64,000 bases of DNA from Chitinophaga ginsengisegetis (GTDB lineage: Bacteria > Bacteroidota > Bacteroidia > Chitinophagales > Chitinophagaceae). Of this stretch, positions 35,454 to 45,537 are shown piece by piece (the first letter of the stretch is position 1; each line of letters starts with the position of its first letter). The stretch spans positions 248,001-312,000 of the forward strand of contig NZ_FUZZ01000004.1 in assembly GCF_900168065.1 (NCBI RefSeq), read 5' to 3'. Under the pieces are notes generated by a model. It saw nothing but the letters and a program-made list of their open reading frames with translations, searched no databases and had not been told where the DNA came from. A program made the translations under genes and the position numbers.

Positions 35454-36488
35454 TTAATCGGTATTCACCAGCGGAACGATGTACTTACCAATCAATTCAA
35501 TGGACTTCAGCAATTTTTCATGGGATAAGCCCGCGTTATCCATTTGAAAAGTGATCCTGGAGATGCCACCCAGCGCTTCGCTGTGGCGGAGGATCTTTTC
35601 TGCTACCTCTTCAGGGCCGCCTACCAGCAGGGCACCGGTGGGACCTGTCTGTGCATCAAACTGCGCACGGGTTACAGGAGGCCATCCCCGCTCCTTTCCA
35701 ATCCTGGTGAATGTTTCGGCGTAGCCGGGGAAATAGTCGCTCACAGCCTGTTGCCTGTTTTCCGCAACATACCCCAATGAATGTACGCCTACGGTTAATT
35801 TATCGGGCGAATGCCCGGCCTTTCTGCCAGCTTCCCGGTAGAGGTCTACCAACGGGCGGAAACGGTGGGTTTCCCCTCCTATAATGGCCACCATGAGTGG
35901 CAGCCCCAACGTACCTGCACGGGCAAACGATTGTGGGGTGCCGCCTACACCCAGCCAAATGGGTATAGGATCCTGCACCGGGCGCGGATAAATGGCAATA
36001 TTATTAAGCGCCGGCCGGAAACGGCCTTTCCAGGTAACCACTTCATGATCACGGATATTCAGGAGCAGGTCCAGTTTTTCGATAAAGAGCGCATCATAAT
36101 CCTGGAGGCTATAACCAAAAAGCGGGTATGCTTCTATAAAGGACCCGCGGCCCACCACCATTTCGGCGCGGCCACGGGAAACAATATCCAGTGTGGCGAA
36201 ATTCTGAAATACCCTTACCGGGTCGGCGGCACTGAGCACTGTTACTGCACTGGAAAGACGGATATGTTTTGTACGGGCTGCTGCAGCCGCCAGGATGATG
36301 GTGGGTGCAGAGTCCAGGAATTCTTTCCGGTGATGTTCACCGATGCCAAATACATCCAACCCGGCATGATCGGCCATCACAATTCTTTCCAGCAGATCCG
36401 CCATTTCATCCATATTACTTTCTGCGACCGGCTTATTGTTTAAACCATTGGTGGCGGCAAAGCTATCTATTCCTACTTCCATGATCAA
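35454..36488 (-). CDS. LLM-class (luciferase-like) flavin oxidoreductase
   Basis: 344 residues, a bacterial-luciferase-like TIM barrel: EVGIDSFAA at the start, FGIGEHHRKEFLDSAP, VTVLSAADPVRVFQNFATLD, IWLGVGGTPQSFARAGTLGL, and a C-terminal VGGPEEVAEKIL. It uses FMN or F420 and has an unknown substrate. A second ATG two codons in (36482) is possible. Its stop lies four bases from that of the PNPOx-like gene on the other strand, leaving no space for separate terminators. Confidence 0.87.
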   Translation of the reverse strand: MIMEVGIDSFAATNGLNNKPVAESNMDEMADLLERIVMADHAGLDVFGIGEHHRKEFLDSAPTIILAAAAARTKHIRLSSAVTVLSAADPVRVFQNFATLDIVSRGRAEMVVGRGSFIEAYPLFGYSLQDYDALFIEKLDLLLNIRDHEVVTWKGRFRPALNNIAIYPRPVQDPIPIWLGVGGTPQSFARAGTLGLPLMVAIIGGETHRFRPLVDLYREAGRKAGHSPDKLTVGVHSLGYVAENRQQAVSDYFPGYAETFTRIGKERGWPPVTRAQFDAQTGPTGALLVGGPEEVAEKILRHSEALGGISRITFQMDNAGLSHEKLLKSIELIGKYIVPLVNTD

Positions 36489-36521
36489 TCCTTTTAGGGA
36501 TGTTAAATATAAGCAATTAAA

Positions 36522-36542
36522 AAAGCCACCAATGGTGGCTTT
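36522..36542 (-). terminator. intrinsic terminator after the PH-domain gene
   Basis: AAAGCCACC-AAT-GGTGGCTTT (36522-36542) forms a perfect 9 bp stem. On the minus strand it is followed by TTTAATTGC, giving six T in a row with the stem end. It sits 28 bp beyond the stop of the PH-domain gene. Confidence 0.8.
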
Positions 36543-36569
36543 GGTATGATAAACACTTTAATAAGAAAC

Positions 36570-36950
36570 TTAGTTCAGCACATAATGCGCCAGTACCTTC
36601 TGCACCTCGTATACATCCACCGATTTGCTGAATTGCTTTTTGATGCTCGGCAGTTCTTCACCAGAGATCCAGATTTTCAGTTCTGCATCCAGTTCAAAAG
36701 TACCGGCTGTTTCCACGCTGAACCTGGAAATGCTCTTGTAGGAGATACTGCGGTATTCTGTTTTACTACCGGTAAGCCCCTGCTTATCGATCAGGATAAG
36801 ACGTTTATTGGTAAATATAAAAGTATCCCTGATCAGCTTGAAACCCAGTTCTACCCGTTCTGAATCGAGCAGGAGTTTGCCATAATCTTTAGTTAACTGC
36901 TCCTGGCTAACGGTGGCTGCATTGCCAATAAGACCTGAAAAAAATCCCAT
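36570..36950 (-). CDS. bacterial PH-domain protein (YvbH/bPH-like)
   Basis: 126 residues from the ATG at 36950 (MGFFSGLIGNAATVSQEQL). One PH-like domain spans most of the protein: FIFTNKRLILIDKQGLTGSK and YKSISRFSVETAG are family hallmarks. Function is unknown; stress and membrane-associated roles have been suggested for relatives. An upstream ATG at 37037 would add 29 residues with no match to the family. A terminator follows. It is probably monocistronic. Confidence 0.82.
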   Translation of the reverse strand: MGFFSGLIGNAATVSQEQLTKDYGKLLLDSERVELGFKLIRDTFIFTNKRLILIDKQGLTGSKTEYRSISYKSISRFSVETAGTFELDAELKIWISGEELPSIKKQFSKSVDVYEVQKVLAHYVLN

Positions 36951-37077
36951 ATAAAAATTACGTTTGTTGTGGTGATGGATCCAAGATATTACAAATATTG
37001 TAAATAATAGAGGATTATGGCGGATAAATTCAGCCACACTTTAACTACGCTTCATCCATGCTTTAAGTACGCTTCAA

Positions 37078-37263
37078 CTACGCTTCATCTTTGGTATTCC
37101 TCACAAGGCCAATACCCGATATGAAGAAGATAACCCCGATCACAGCAGCCACCAGTAGCTGCCGCCATTGCATACTTTGCTGGATAAAACCATAACCGGC
37201 ATAAATGATACCCATTATCCCCAGGATAGTCAGGATGGTTCCGAAGAGTCTTTTTACATTCAT
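37078..37263 (-). CDS. small two-helix membrane protein
   Basis: 61 residues from the ATG at 37263 (MNVKRLFGTILTILGIMGII). Two hydrophobic segments (about 7-25 and 32-52) are separated by a short charged loop (QQSMQWRQ), with a C-terminal tail RNTKDEA. It belongs to a type of small inner-membrane protein common in Bacteroidota; I do not recognise a function. A longer frame from 37347 would overlap the acetylesterase gene and is rejected. Confidence 0.65.
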   Translation of the reverse strand: MNVKRLFGTILTILGIMGIIYAGYGFIQQSMQWRQLLVAAVIGVIFFISGIGLVRNTKDEA

Positions 37264-37333
37264 GGCTTGTGTTATTTGACTATTAGTCAAACAATATCTA
37301 TGCCGCGGGGGAAAGCTGTGTCTGCCGTTGGGG

Positions 37334-38785
37334 TTATTGCTGATCATCCGTCCGGAAAGAAGAAGCCGGTAACCCTTCCCGGTTATAAAGATCCCCCCTT
37401 ACCCAATTCTTAAATGCGTACCTCACTGCAACCGGCGCCACCACTGAATCGCATTGAACTTTCACCTGGTTACGGTGAACAATAACCGCAGCAGCCGGAT
37501 AAAAAACATGGTCGCTGCCTGCCATTTCAAAATGTTCCAAAGACTTGTTGTTAGCCGTGAGACCGTGTTTGGCAAAGTCGAAATAAAGATAAGCCTGGCT
37601 TCCCCTGATCTTCATCTTTCTAAAAACAGGCGAAACGCAGGCAACATCTTTCTGACGATATGTTTTTGACAGCGCCCAGTAAGAAAGGCGTTGGCTCACC
37701 ACCGTTTTATCCGGTGGATGAATATATTTTTCTTCACCCGCATCCAGTATCACGGCCATGCCTGCGCTGGGGATATCACGCAGTGCCAGCAATTGTGATT
37801 CCCGCAGGACAGCCGGTAACTGCTCATGACGGGGATCAGCATATCCATAAGGCGCTATCTGCACATAATAAAAGGGCAAACAGCTTCCTCTCCATAGCGC
37901 TCTCCATTCTTTCACCATAGCCGGCAACAGCCTGCGGTAAAGCAACGGATGCTCCCTGTTTGATTCTCCCTGGTACCAGATAAACCCCTTCACCGTATAA
38001 TCTGATACCGGCAGGATCATGGCATTGAACAGCACAGCTGGCGAATGCTCCGGATTCTTTTCGGGATCTCTGATCGTATCCGGCCTGTTGGTGGACCACA
38101 CTTCCGGGAAAGCCGACAAGTTCTTTTCACTCATCCAGGATTGTATGGCTGTTCCTCCCCAATAAGTGGCAATAATGCCGATGGGTACGTGCAGCTTTTC
38201 ATGCAGGATTTTTGCATACTGATAGGCAACAGCGCTGAAATCCTTCACGGTAGCGGTGTCTGTGGCCTTCCAGCTACCATTGCAATCAGCTAAAGGTACC
38301 GGTGACACCACTTTGGGCACCCGGAAAACGTGTATATCCGGATGATTAACCGCATCCGCAATAATAGCAGCTGCGTTTAAAACCGGTTGTTTGTTGTATC
38401 CTTTCAAAGGCATTTCCATGTTGGATTGCCCGGAGCATACCCATACTTCCCCGATTAATACATCTTTCACACGGATATGCGTTGTCTCACTGGTAAAATC
38501 AACACTGTAGGGGCCACCGGCAGGTGGCGTAGGGATACGCGCCTGCCATTTCCCGGCGCTGTCTGTAACAGCCGTATATCTTTTTGAGGTCCAGCCGGGC
38601 GTAATGTTCACCTGGCTGCCTTTGCCCGCCCAGCCCCACATCACGGCGTTTGAGCGTTGCTGTAATACCATATGGTCACTTATCACCGCTGGCAGTGATA
38701 AGTGACCGGTATGCGACTGCGGCAAACTTCTTAACGGAAAAATGAGCAGCACTAAAATGCTTAAAAGACCAGTTCTTGCTGACAT
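37334..38785 (-). CDS. sialate O-acetylesterase-like (SASA) SGNH enzyme
   Basis: 483 residues with a signal peptide (MSARTGLLSILVLLIFPL). After a beta domain (LPAVISDHMVLQQRSNAVMWG) comes the SASA block WVCSGQSNMEMPLKG with catalytic Ser121; the partner motif is GFIWYQGESN. The family removes O-acetyl groups from sialic acids, or from plant glycans in many Bacteroidota PULs. It overlaps the GH110 gene by 25 bp and is the last gene of this PUL, so it probably deacetylates the same glycan. Confidence 0.9.
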   Translation of the reverse strand: MSARTGLLSILVLLIFPLRSLPQSHTGHLSLPAVISDHMVLQQRSNAVMWGWAGKGSQVNITPGWTSKRYTAVTDSAGKWQARIPTPPAGGPYSVDFTSETTHIRVKDVLIGEVWVCSGQSNMEMPLKGYNKQPVLNAAAIIADAVNHPDIHVFRVPKVVSPVPLADCNGSWKATDTATVKDFSAVAYQYAKILHEKLHVPIGIIATYWGGTAIQSWMSEKNLSAFPEVWSTNRPDTIRDPEKNPEHSPAVLFNAMILPVSDYTVKGFIWYQGESNREHPLLYRRLLPAMVKEWRALWRGSCLPFYYVQIAPYGYADPRHEQLPAVLRESQLLALRDIPSAGMAVILDAGEEKYIHPPDKTVVSQRLSYWALSKTYRQKDVACVSPVFRKMKIRGSQAYLYFDFAKHGLTANNKSLEHFEMAGSDHVFYPAAAVIVHRNQVKVQCDSVVAPVAVRYAFKNWVRGDLYNREGLPASSFRTDDQQ

Positions 38786-40599
38786 TGTATTTCTTTCTTC
38801 TTCATAAATTTAAATTCCACGTTCTTCCCCAATAAACCGGGAGCTACCTTATTATCCTGTATGCGCACATTCCTGCACCCTGAAAGAAAAAAGGCAGCTT
38901 TGCGGGCGTGATAAGGTTTATAGTCGTAGCTCCTGATGAGATCATTGCTGATGAACTGCAGCCCGTTTACCGATTGTGCGAATAGTATAGGATAGTCGAA
39001 CGCATAAAAACTATTTCCTTCTATCCGTATATTTTTATGATAAAGCGGTGTGCTATCATTCATCACCGGGATCTCCGGGTAAATGCTGATCACCGCTTCT
39101 GTAAACTGGTAGTCGGATGTATTACACGGAGCGAGAAATTTATTTCCTTTTATCAGCAGGTCGGTGATAGCGCCGGATTCATACCAGGAGTTCACATCGC
39201 CGGCTATCAGAATGGCCGAGCCACTGGAGGCAAAGCTGTTGTTTTCAATGATCACTTTTTTAGGGGTGGTTACCAGCAGCCCTCTTGCACGACAGCTTTC
39301 GAAAGATGTATTCCTCACGGTCACCGCGGGAGTCCAGCTCATATTTTCGAGGCCATCTCCTTCCTGTATACGTGCCGGTATTTCGCCGGCAAGGGTGAGT
39401 TCAAAATCTGTGGTGCTTATTTTACGGAACGTGGTTACCTTGCCTTTGCCAATAGCTGCCAGTGAATGGTGATCTATAAACGCAATGTTATCGCCTATTT
39501 CCGACCATTCCATGCCTACGCTCATCGGCTCCATGAAGCGGCACAGCAACCTGTTTTTATCCAGCTTGCTGATTATGCGCACATAAGTGCCATGCACATT
39601 AATAGGATCATCCATCAGGCCACCAAAGCGGCAGCTGTCTACATAAATATTACCGCGGCAGTTGGAGAAGTGCAGCCCGTCATCATGACCACTGAAATAC
39701 CTTCCCTTTGCTATATTTGGAACAATGGAGATGTTTTTAAAAGTAAGATCAGAAGTGTACTGCGATAATATCCCTAACCCTGCGCAATGGTAGCCGTTCA
39801 CTTTTTCCATTAGAATGTTATCGCTGTGTGTTACAAAGATCATGGCATGATCGCGGCTGTTGTGACGCAATACCAGTATGTTTCCGGGTGAAGGCTTCCG
39901 CCGGAAAGGATGATGCAACCGCACCACGCCATTGTCCATAGCGGTGGCTTTATATCCCCGCCAGTCCGGCCCCAGGGCGCTGGGCTCATCGCCTGTTTTG
40001 TAAGCAATAAGATGCGTATCCTTTTCGTATTCCATGATGCCGGTGATCTTACCACTCCAGCCTTCGGCGGCAAACAGCATCTGCCCGTTTACGATAGTGT
40101 ATGGATACTGCGCGGTGTCTATACGTACATCTATATACGCAGCGGTAGTATCCAATACAACTGCCTGCGCCGTCAGCGGAAAATCCCAGTCGATAGAAAC
40201 ATTGCGGAGTGTAACATGACTGCTCCGCTCAATAGTGAACGGCTGTATCCTGCCATGATACACAAATTCCGATCCTGCGCCTTCTATCACCAGCTTCTTA
40301 AATCCTGCTATCATGATGGCGTTGTACTTCGGGTTGATATCCGAGGTATTGGATTCGTAGTACACTTTCTTTACTGCGTGCTGCGGCCAGAAATCATAAC
40401 GTCCCGCCGGGAAAAACAGCAGCGGGTTTTCTTTTTGCCGGCAGGCTTCCAGTGCGGCCTGTACTGCGGCTACGGCGTCTGCACGACTATCAGGCCGTGC
40501 ACCAAAACCGGTTACGTATACTGTATCGTAAGCCGCGGCTCCATGTGTGTATTGCAGGCACAATACACACATGGCTAATAAAATTAAATATCTATACAT
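38761..40599 (-). CDS. GH110 alpha-1,3-galactosidase
   Basis: 612 residues, signal peptide MYRYLILLAMCVLCLQYTHG, then a pectate-lyase-like right-handed beta-helix. GH110 hallmarks are SGHDDGLHFSNCRG (Asp306/Asp307) and GLMDDPINVHGTYV (Asp330/Asp331). Asp307, Asp330 and Asp331 have the same spacing as the three aspartates that I recall as catalytic in a characterised marine GH110 (D321, D344, D345). GH110 is an inverting exo-enzyme removing terminal alpha-1,3-galactose, as in blood group B, the Gal-alpha-1,3-Gal epitope or carrageenan-like chains. It follows SusD by 10 bp and is the only glycosidase of this PUL. Confidence 0.9.
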   Translation of the reverse strand: MYRYLILLAMCVLCLQYTHGAAAYDTVYVTGFGARPDSRADAVAAVQAALEACRQKENPLLFFPAGRYDFWPQHAVKKVYYESNTSDINPKYNAIMIAGFKKLVIEGAGSEFVYHGRIQPFTIERSSHVTLRNVSIDWDFPLTAQAVVLDTTAAYIDVRIDTAQYPYTIVNGQMLFAAEGWSGKITGIMEYEKDTHLIAYKTGDEPSALGPDWRGYKATAMDNGVVRLHHPFRRKPSPGNILVLRHNSRDHAMIFVTHSDNILMEKVNGYHCAGLGILSQYTSDLTFKNISIVPNIAKGRYFSGHDDGLHFSNCRGNIYVDSCRFGGLMDDPINVHGTYVRIISKLDKNRLLCRFMEPMSVGMEWSEIGDNIAFIDHHSLAAIGKGKVTTFRKISTTDFELTLAGEIPARIQEGDGLENMSWTPAVTVRNTSFESCRARGLLVTTPKKVIIENNSFASSGSAILIAGDVNSWYESGAITDLLIKGNKFLAPCNTSDYQFTEAVISIYPEIPVMNDSTPLYHKNIRIEGNSFYAFDYPILFAQSVNGLQFISNDLIRSYDYKPYHARKAAFFLSGCRNVRIQDNKVAPGLLGKNVEFKFMKKKEIQCQQELVF

Positions 40600-40609
40600 A
40601 GCGCGGAAG

Positions 40610-42148
40610 TTAGTAGCCGGGATTTTGTTTGAGTTTTGGATTCAGGTCAATTTCTCCCTGTGGAACCGGCCAGAGATAAAGGGCGTCCACAAAATGGCGG
40701 ACATCCAGTTGCTGGCCCGTCATTGTTTTAATCACAGCGCCATCCATCAGCTCTTTCGCAATACCCCAGCGGCGGATATCTGAATAGTAAATACCTTCAA
40801 AGGCCAGTTCTATCCTTCTTTCGTGGCGGATAATATCACGCATCTGTTCTTTTGTTTTGCCGGCAGGGATAGCAGGCATCTCTACGCCTTTTCTTGCCCG
40901 CACCTGGTTGATGGCATTATATACCGCGGCATCCGGACCGTTTGTTTCATTCTCTGCTTCTGCATACAGTAACAGTAAATCGGCATACCGGAACACGATG
41001 TAGTTTAGCGGGGAGTCGCCCCAGTTGAAACCATCTACCGTTAATACATGCTTCCTGGGCAGGTAGCCGATGAAGGTTGATTTTGCACCACCTACTTTGA
41101 TGTTGTCATAAGCAATCCCTTTCCATACGGAGCCGGGACGGATGATGGTATAATCCAGCCGCGGGTCCCTGTCTTTAAACGGGTTGGCCGCATCATACCC
41201 GGAAGCAGGATCGGTGATCATCTTCCCGTTCTTCATCTCATAACTGTTTACGAGATCCTGCGTAGGATATGCCTGGTCCCAGCCTTTTCCGAAAGAGCTT
41301 TGAGGGCCCATAAATCCATCCAGCGGGCTGCCTTCTCCCAGTCCTGGTCCGGCATATTGCACATCAAATATTACTTCCGCGTTGTTTTCTGCTGCCACAT
41401 CTGTAAACATGGCTTCGTAGTTATCATACAGGCGGTACTGGCCTTTGTCGATGAGCTGTTTGGCTACTGCCGCTACCTGTTGATATTGTTTTCCCAGCAG
41501 CAGCGCTTTTGCTTTGAGCATCAGGGCAGCGCCCTGTGTAGCCCTGCCGGTATTGGCTTTATCATACACTGCAGGCAGGGATTTCACTGCTTCGTCGCAT
41601 TGTGCTTCCACAAAAGTCAGCACTTCTTCGCGGGTATTTCTGCCGGGAAGCTCTGCGCCCAGTTGCAGGGTATGTTCAATAAGCGGCACGCCACCGTAAT
41701 AGTCGGCCAGGTTGTAGTAAAACAGTGCGCGTAAAAACTGTGCTTCTCCCAGCAGGCGTCCCTTCAATGTTTCATCCATTTTTATACCCGGTATTTTTTC
41801 CAGCGCCAGGTTCGATTTGTAGATACCATTGTACAGCTGCACCCATTTATCATTTACGGGTGTGATAAGCGTAGGCAACAGGTTGCCTTTGGAGATACCG
41901 CCATATCCTTCGAGATAATCGCTCCAGATCCAGGCGTTGGGCGTCATTCCATCCGTCATTGGGTTGTAGCCGTAAATCTGGTAGTTGTGCTGCATCTGCT
42001 CATAGATGGCAGTGATACCGGAAAGTGCATCTGCATCCGACTTCCAGAAGTTGGTATCTGAAAGCTGGTCCGAGGGTTTGGAATTCAGAAAATCTTTTGT
42101 GCATCCTGCCAGCAGGATTATATAAAGCGCAAGCGTAATTTTTTTCAT
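40610..42148 (-). CDS. SusD/RagB-family lipoprotein of the GH110 PUL
   Basis: 512 residues, lipobox Cys15 (MKKITLALYIILLAGC). GEAQFLRALFYYNLADYYGG is the canonical SusD helix. The C-terminal RHERRIELAFEGIYYSDIRR and VPQGEIDLNPKLKQNPGY are family-typical. It starts 11 bp after SusC and binds the glycan at the surface. The GH110 enzyme encoded next suggests an alpha-galactosylated ligand. Confidence 0.94.
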   Translation of the reverse strand: MKKITLALYIILLAGCTKDFLNSKPSDQLSDTNFWKSDADALSGITAIYEQMQHNYQIYGYNPMTDGMTPNAWIWSDYLEGYGGISKGNLLPTLITPVNDKWVQLYNGIYKSNLALEKIPGIKMDETLKGRLLGEAQFLRALFYYNLADYYGGVPLIEHTLQLGAELPGRNTREEVLTFVEAQCDEAVKSLPAVYDKANTGRATQGAALMLKAKALLLGKQYQQVAAVAKQLIDKGQYRLYDNYEAMFTDVAAENNAEVIFDVQYAGPGLGEGSPLDGFMGPQSSFGKGWDQAYPTQDLVNSYEMKNGKMITDPASGYDAANPFKDRDPRLDYTIIRPGSVWKGIAYDNIKVGGAKSTFIGYLPRKHVLTVDGFNWGDSPLNYIVFRYADLLLLYAEAENETNGPDAAVYNAINQVRARKGVEMPAIPAGKTKEQMRDIIRHERRIELAFEGIYYSDIRRWGIAKELMDGAVIKTMTGQQLDVRHFVDALYLWPVPQGEIDLNPKLKQNPGY

Positions 42149-42159
42149 GGTACACTAGT

Positions 42160-45100
42160 TTAGAATGAGGCATTTATTCCCAAAGAGAAAGTGCGCACAT
42201 TTGGATTTTCAATCTGGTAATCGGTGTAGTTACCTGTTTCCGGGTCCAGTCCATTATATTTTGTCCAGGTGAAAGGGTTCTGCGCATCGGCATATAGCTG
42301 TATTCCTGCAATGAATGTTTTCTTCAGCCAGCCTGCCGGGAAATTATAAGAGAGCTGCATATTTTTTACTCTCAGGAAAGAGCCGTTCTGTACCCAGAAA
42401 GAAGATGCCTGCGTATTATCGCTGTTGCTGTCTGTTGTTAACCGCGGGATGTCGCTGTTGGGATTATCCGTTGACCAGGCGTTGAGGAAATGGGAATTGA
42501 TTTCCCGGCCGTAACGTACAGCGCTGGTGTACCACAGGTTCTGGTAATACCTTTTCACACCGGCGATGCCCTGGAACAGCACCGACAAAGAGATGCCCTT
42601 GTATCCTGCCTGGAGGGTAAGACCATAAGTATATTCAGGAATAACGCTGCCGAGGTAAGTCCGGTCGCTGCCATTGATCACACCATCCTGTTTTACGTCT
42701 GCATATTTAAGATCGCCTGGTTTGTTGGAACCCGACAATTTTTGTTTGGCCCAGTTGTCGATATCATGCTGATTTTTAAAAGTGCCCTGCGCCTGGTAAC
42801 CGTATAATGCACCGATAGGTAGCCCTTGTTTGATGATAGAGTTATTGCCGATACTTTGTATTACATCGGGGTTGCCCTGGAAGCGCAACACCTTATTGGT
42901 ATTGTGGCTCAGGTTACTGCTAATGGCGTATTGAAAAGATCCCACGGTATTTTTATATCCGAGTGCGGCTTCCCATCCCCTGTTCTGGACTACTGCCACG
43001 TTCTGGTATGGCGGGGTAAGCGCGCCGTATAAAGATGACAGTGGCAGCTGTACCAGGATGTTGCCGGTGCGGCGGTTGTACCAGTCGAATGTAATATCAA
43101 AATGTTCCCTGAACAGGCTGATATCTGCCCCGATATCTGTGGTAGCGGTACTTTCCCAGGTGATATCCGGGTTGGGTAATGCCTTTGGCGCTAAACCGGC
43201 CGACAGGCTGTTGCCGAAAATATAGTTTTGTCCTGCTGCATAAAGGCCCATGTATTGATACAGCCCGATGTTCTGGTTACCCAGTTTACCCCAGGAACCC
43301 CTGATCTTGATATCATCTACAAAAGACAGCTCTGCATTGCGGAAAAAGTTTTCCCGGCTCAATCGCCATGCGCCTGAAAACGATGGGAATATTCCCCAGC
43401 GGTTACCGGCGGCAAAGCGGGAAGATCCGTCGTAGCGGAGGTTTGCTTCCAGCAGGTATTTTTCTTTGTAGTTGTAGTTCACCCGTCCGAAGTAGGAAGA
43501 CAGTGCATAGGATGACGAGGTACCTCCCACAATGGGTTGCGACAGGCCTGCGCTCAGCTCCCAGGTATCGTTGGAGGGGAAGCCCTGTACGCTGCCGGAG
43601 AACCAGGCGTTCCTGCTGGTTTCCCTGCTGGCGCCTAATAAAACGGACACGTGATGATCCTGTGCAAATGTTTTATCGTAGTTGAGGGTAGTATAAAAAG
43701 TAAGTGCGAGACTGTTATCGTTTCTCTGATACAGTGTAGAAGGAACGGAGGCATTGCTCACGGTTACTTCATCCTTCTGGAAGTTCCAGAGGTTCTGCAC
43801 AGCGCCGGAATATTTATATTGCTTGCTTTCCTTGTTATATATTTCCGCACTGCCGTTTACCTGCCATTTCAGGTCTTTCATAATTTCCCATTCGCCATAT
43901 AACTTCGCAAAAGAGTATTGGCCTACCTGCGGATAAAACCAGGTATCCATATACTGCTGCGGGTTAATGGCATTGGGACTTTCATCATCCGTGTTCCTGC
44001 CGCCGTATCTTGTTACGCCGTCTTTCGTCATGGTGGGTGTTACACCTGGTACGGAGTTGGCGCTGTAATATAACAGGGTGGTTACATCAAAGGGTTCGTT
44101 CACCTTATTCCAGTAGGAGTTCAGGTTAGCGCCTATTTTTATTTTATCGCTTATTTTATGATCCATATTCAGACGCAGGGTATATTTGGTAGCGTCTGTA
44201 GATTCCATGATCCCTTTGTTATAGAGATATCCCATAGATAGATAATAATCCGTTTTCTCATTTCCACCGCTCACCGACAGGTTGTGCCGGGTGATGATGC
44301 CCTGGCCGAAGATGACATCCATCCAGTTGGTATTGGGATACAATACCCGGTCGGTGGCATTTTTCCAGGCATCGATAGTAGCGGGTTTGAAGAGGTCCGT
44401 ATTACCCGGGTTATCTGCTTTCTGAATGCGGTTCATGAGCTGCATGTAGGTTACATAGTCGGTAACCGGTTCAAAGAGATGCGTAGCTTTTTGTACGCCG
44501 GCAGATCCATTGTAGTTGATCACCGTTTTTCCTTTTTTGCCTCTTTTGGTGGTAACGAGGATTACACCGTTGGCCGCACGCGAGCCGTAGATGGCAGCGG
44601 AGGCCGCATCCTTCAGAATGGAGATGCTGGCCACATCGTTAGGGTTGAGGTTATTCAGCGAGCCCACGATGCCATCGATGAGTACCAGCGGATCGGAGTT
44701 ATTGAGCGTACCTACCCCGCGGATGCGCAGTACTGCGCCGTCGCGGCCTGGCTGCCCCGAAGTTTGCGATACAGAGATGCCGGCAGCGAGCCCGGACAAT
44801 GCCTGTGATACATCCGTGATGGCGCGGTTTTGCAGCTGCTGGTCGTAGTTAATGGAAGATACTGAGCCGGACAGGTCTTCTTTTCGTTGTGTGCCGTAGC
44901 CTACCACCACTACTTCACTGAGGCCGGTATTGGCAGGTGAAAGCATAATATTCACCATTGTTTGCCCGGCCAGCGGTACTTCTTTCTTTATATAACCCAG
45001 GTACGAAAATACCAGCACTGCATTATCCGGTGCGCTCAGGCTGTAGTGGCCTTTTTCATCCGTAGCAATACCGGTGGAAGTGCCTTTTACCTGGATGGTA

Positions 45101-45537
45101 ACACCGGGCAGTGGTTTGCCGGTAACCGCGTCGGTAACGGTTCCCGTTACATTGGCCGCTGCGGGCAATACCGGCGCTTGGGGCTTTACGATGATTATTT
45201 TCTCCTGTATGGCATAATCGAGCGGTTGCCGGGCAAAGCAGATATCCAGTACTTCGCGGAGTGCGGCGTTCTTTACATCGAGTGTTACAGGCACTACGTG
45301 TTGCAGGTCTTCGTTGGTATAAATAAAGTTGTAGCCGGTCTGACTCCGGATCTCAGTAAAGATCTCTTTTAAAGATATGTTCCTGCCGGATATGGTTACC
45401 TTCTGAGCGCGGGCGGTAGCACATACCTGCAGACATGCGGCGAGCAATACAATAGCTGTGAGTTGCATAACCTTTGCAGTTGAGGAATTGAGAAGGCACA
45501 GGATTCCCCTGCCTTTGAAATAAGCATTCAAATACAT
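42160..45537 (-). CDS. SusC-type TonB-dependent transporter with STN signalling domain (GH110 PUL)
   Basis: 1125 residues. After the leader (hydrophobic LTAIVLLAACLQVCATARAQ) comes an STN domain (about 48-118, ISLKEIFTEIRSQTGYNFIY), a CarboxypepD-like domain (about 128-205), the plug with VVVVGYGTQRKEDLSGSVSS, the SusC signature AIYGSRAANGVILVTTKRG and the barrel, ending in FSLGINASF. The STN domain is the part that contacts a FecR anti-sigma factor, which is encoded directly upstream. Import of the ligand should therefore relieve the sigma factor and raise transcription. The start ATG at 45537 coincides with an antisense promoter element, as it does in the second sigma-controlled PUL. Confidence 0.94.
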   Translation of the reverse strand: MYLNAYFKGRGILCLLNSSTAKVMQLTAIVLLAACLQVCATARAQKVTISGRNISLKEIFTEIRSQTGYNFIYTNEDLQHVVPVTLDVKNAALREVLDICFARQPLDYAIQEKIIIVKPQAPVLPAAANVTGTVTDAVTGKPLPGVTIQVKGTSTGIATDEKGHYSLSAPDNAVLVFSYLGYIKKEVPLAGQTMVNIMLSPANTGLSEVVVVGYGTQRKEDLSGSVSSINYDQQLQNRAITDVSQALSGLAAGISVSQTSGQPGRDGAVLRIRGVGTLNNSDPLVLIDGIVGSLNNLNPNDVASISILKDAASAAIYGSRAANGVILVTTKRGKKGKTVINYNGSAGVQKATHLFEPVTDYVTYMQLMNRIQKADNPGNTDLFKPATIDAWKNATDRVLYPNTNWMDVIFGQGIITRHNLSVSGGNEKTDYYLSMGYLYNKGIMESTDATKYTLRLNMDHKISDKIKIGANLNSYWNKVNEPFDVTTLLYYSANSVPGVTPTMTKDGVTRYGGRNTDDESPNAINPQQYMDTWFYPQVGQYSFAKLYGEWEIMKDLKWQVNGSAEIYNKESKQYKYSGAVQNLWNFQKDEVTVSNASVPSTLYQRNDNSLALTFYTTLNYDKTFAQDHHVSVLLGASRETSRNAWFSGSVQGFPSNDTWELSAGLSQPIVGGTSSSYALSSYFGRVNYNYKEKYLLEANLRYDGSSRFAAGNRWGIFPSFSGAWRLSRENFFRNAELSFVDDIKIRGSWGKLGNQNIGLYQYMGLYAAGQNYIFGNSLSAGLAPKALPNPDITWESTATTDIGADISLFREHFDITFDWYNRRTGNILVQLPLSSLYGALTPPYQNVAVVQNRGWEAALGYKNTVGSFQYAISSNLSHNTNKVLRFQGNPDVIQSIGNNSIIKQGLPIGALYGYQAQGTFKNQHDIDNWAKQKLSGSNKPGDLKYADVKQDGVINGSDRTYLGSVIPEYTYGLTLQAGYKGISLSVLFQGIAGVKRYYQNLWYTSAVRYGREINSHFLNAWSTDNPNSDIPRLTTDSNSDNTQASSFWVQNGSFLRVKNMQLSYNFPAGWLKKTFIAGIQLYADAQNPFTWTKYNGLDPETGNYTDYQIENPNVRTFSLGINASF

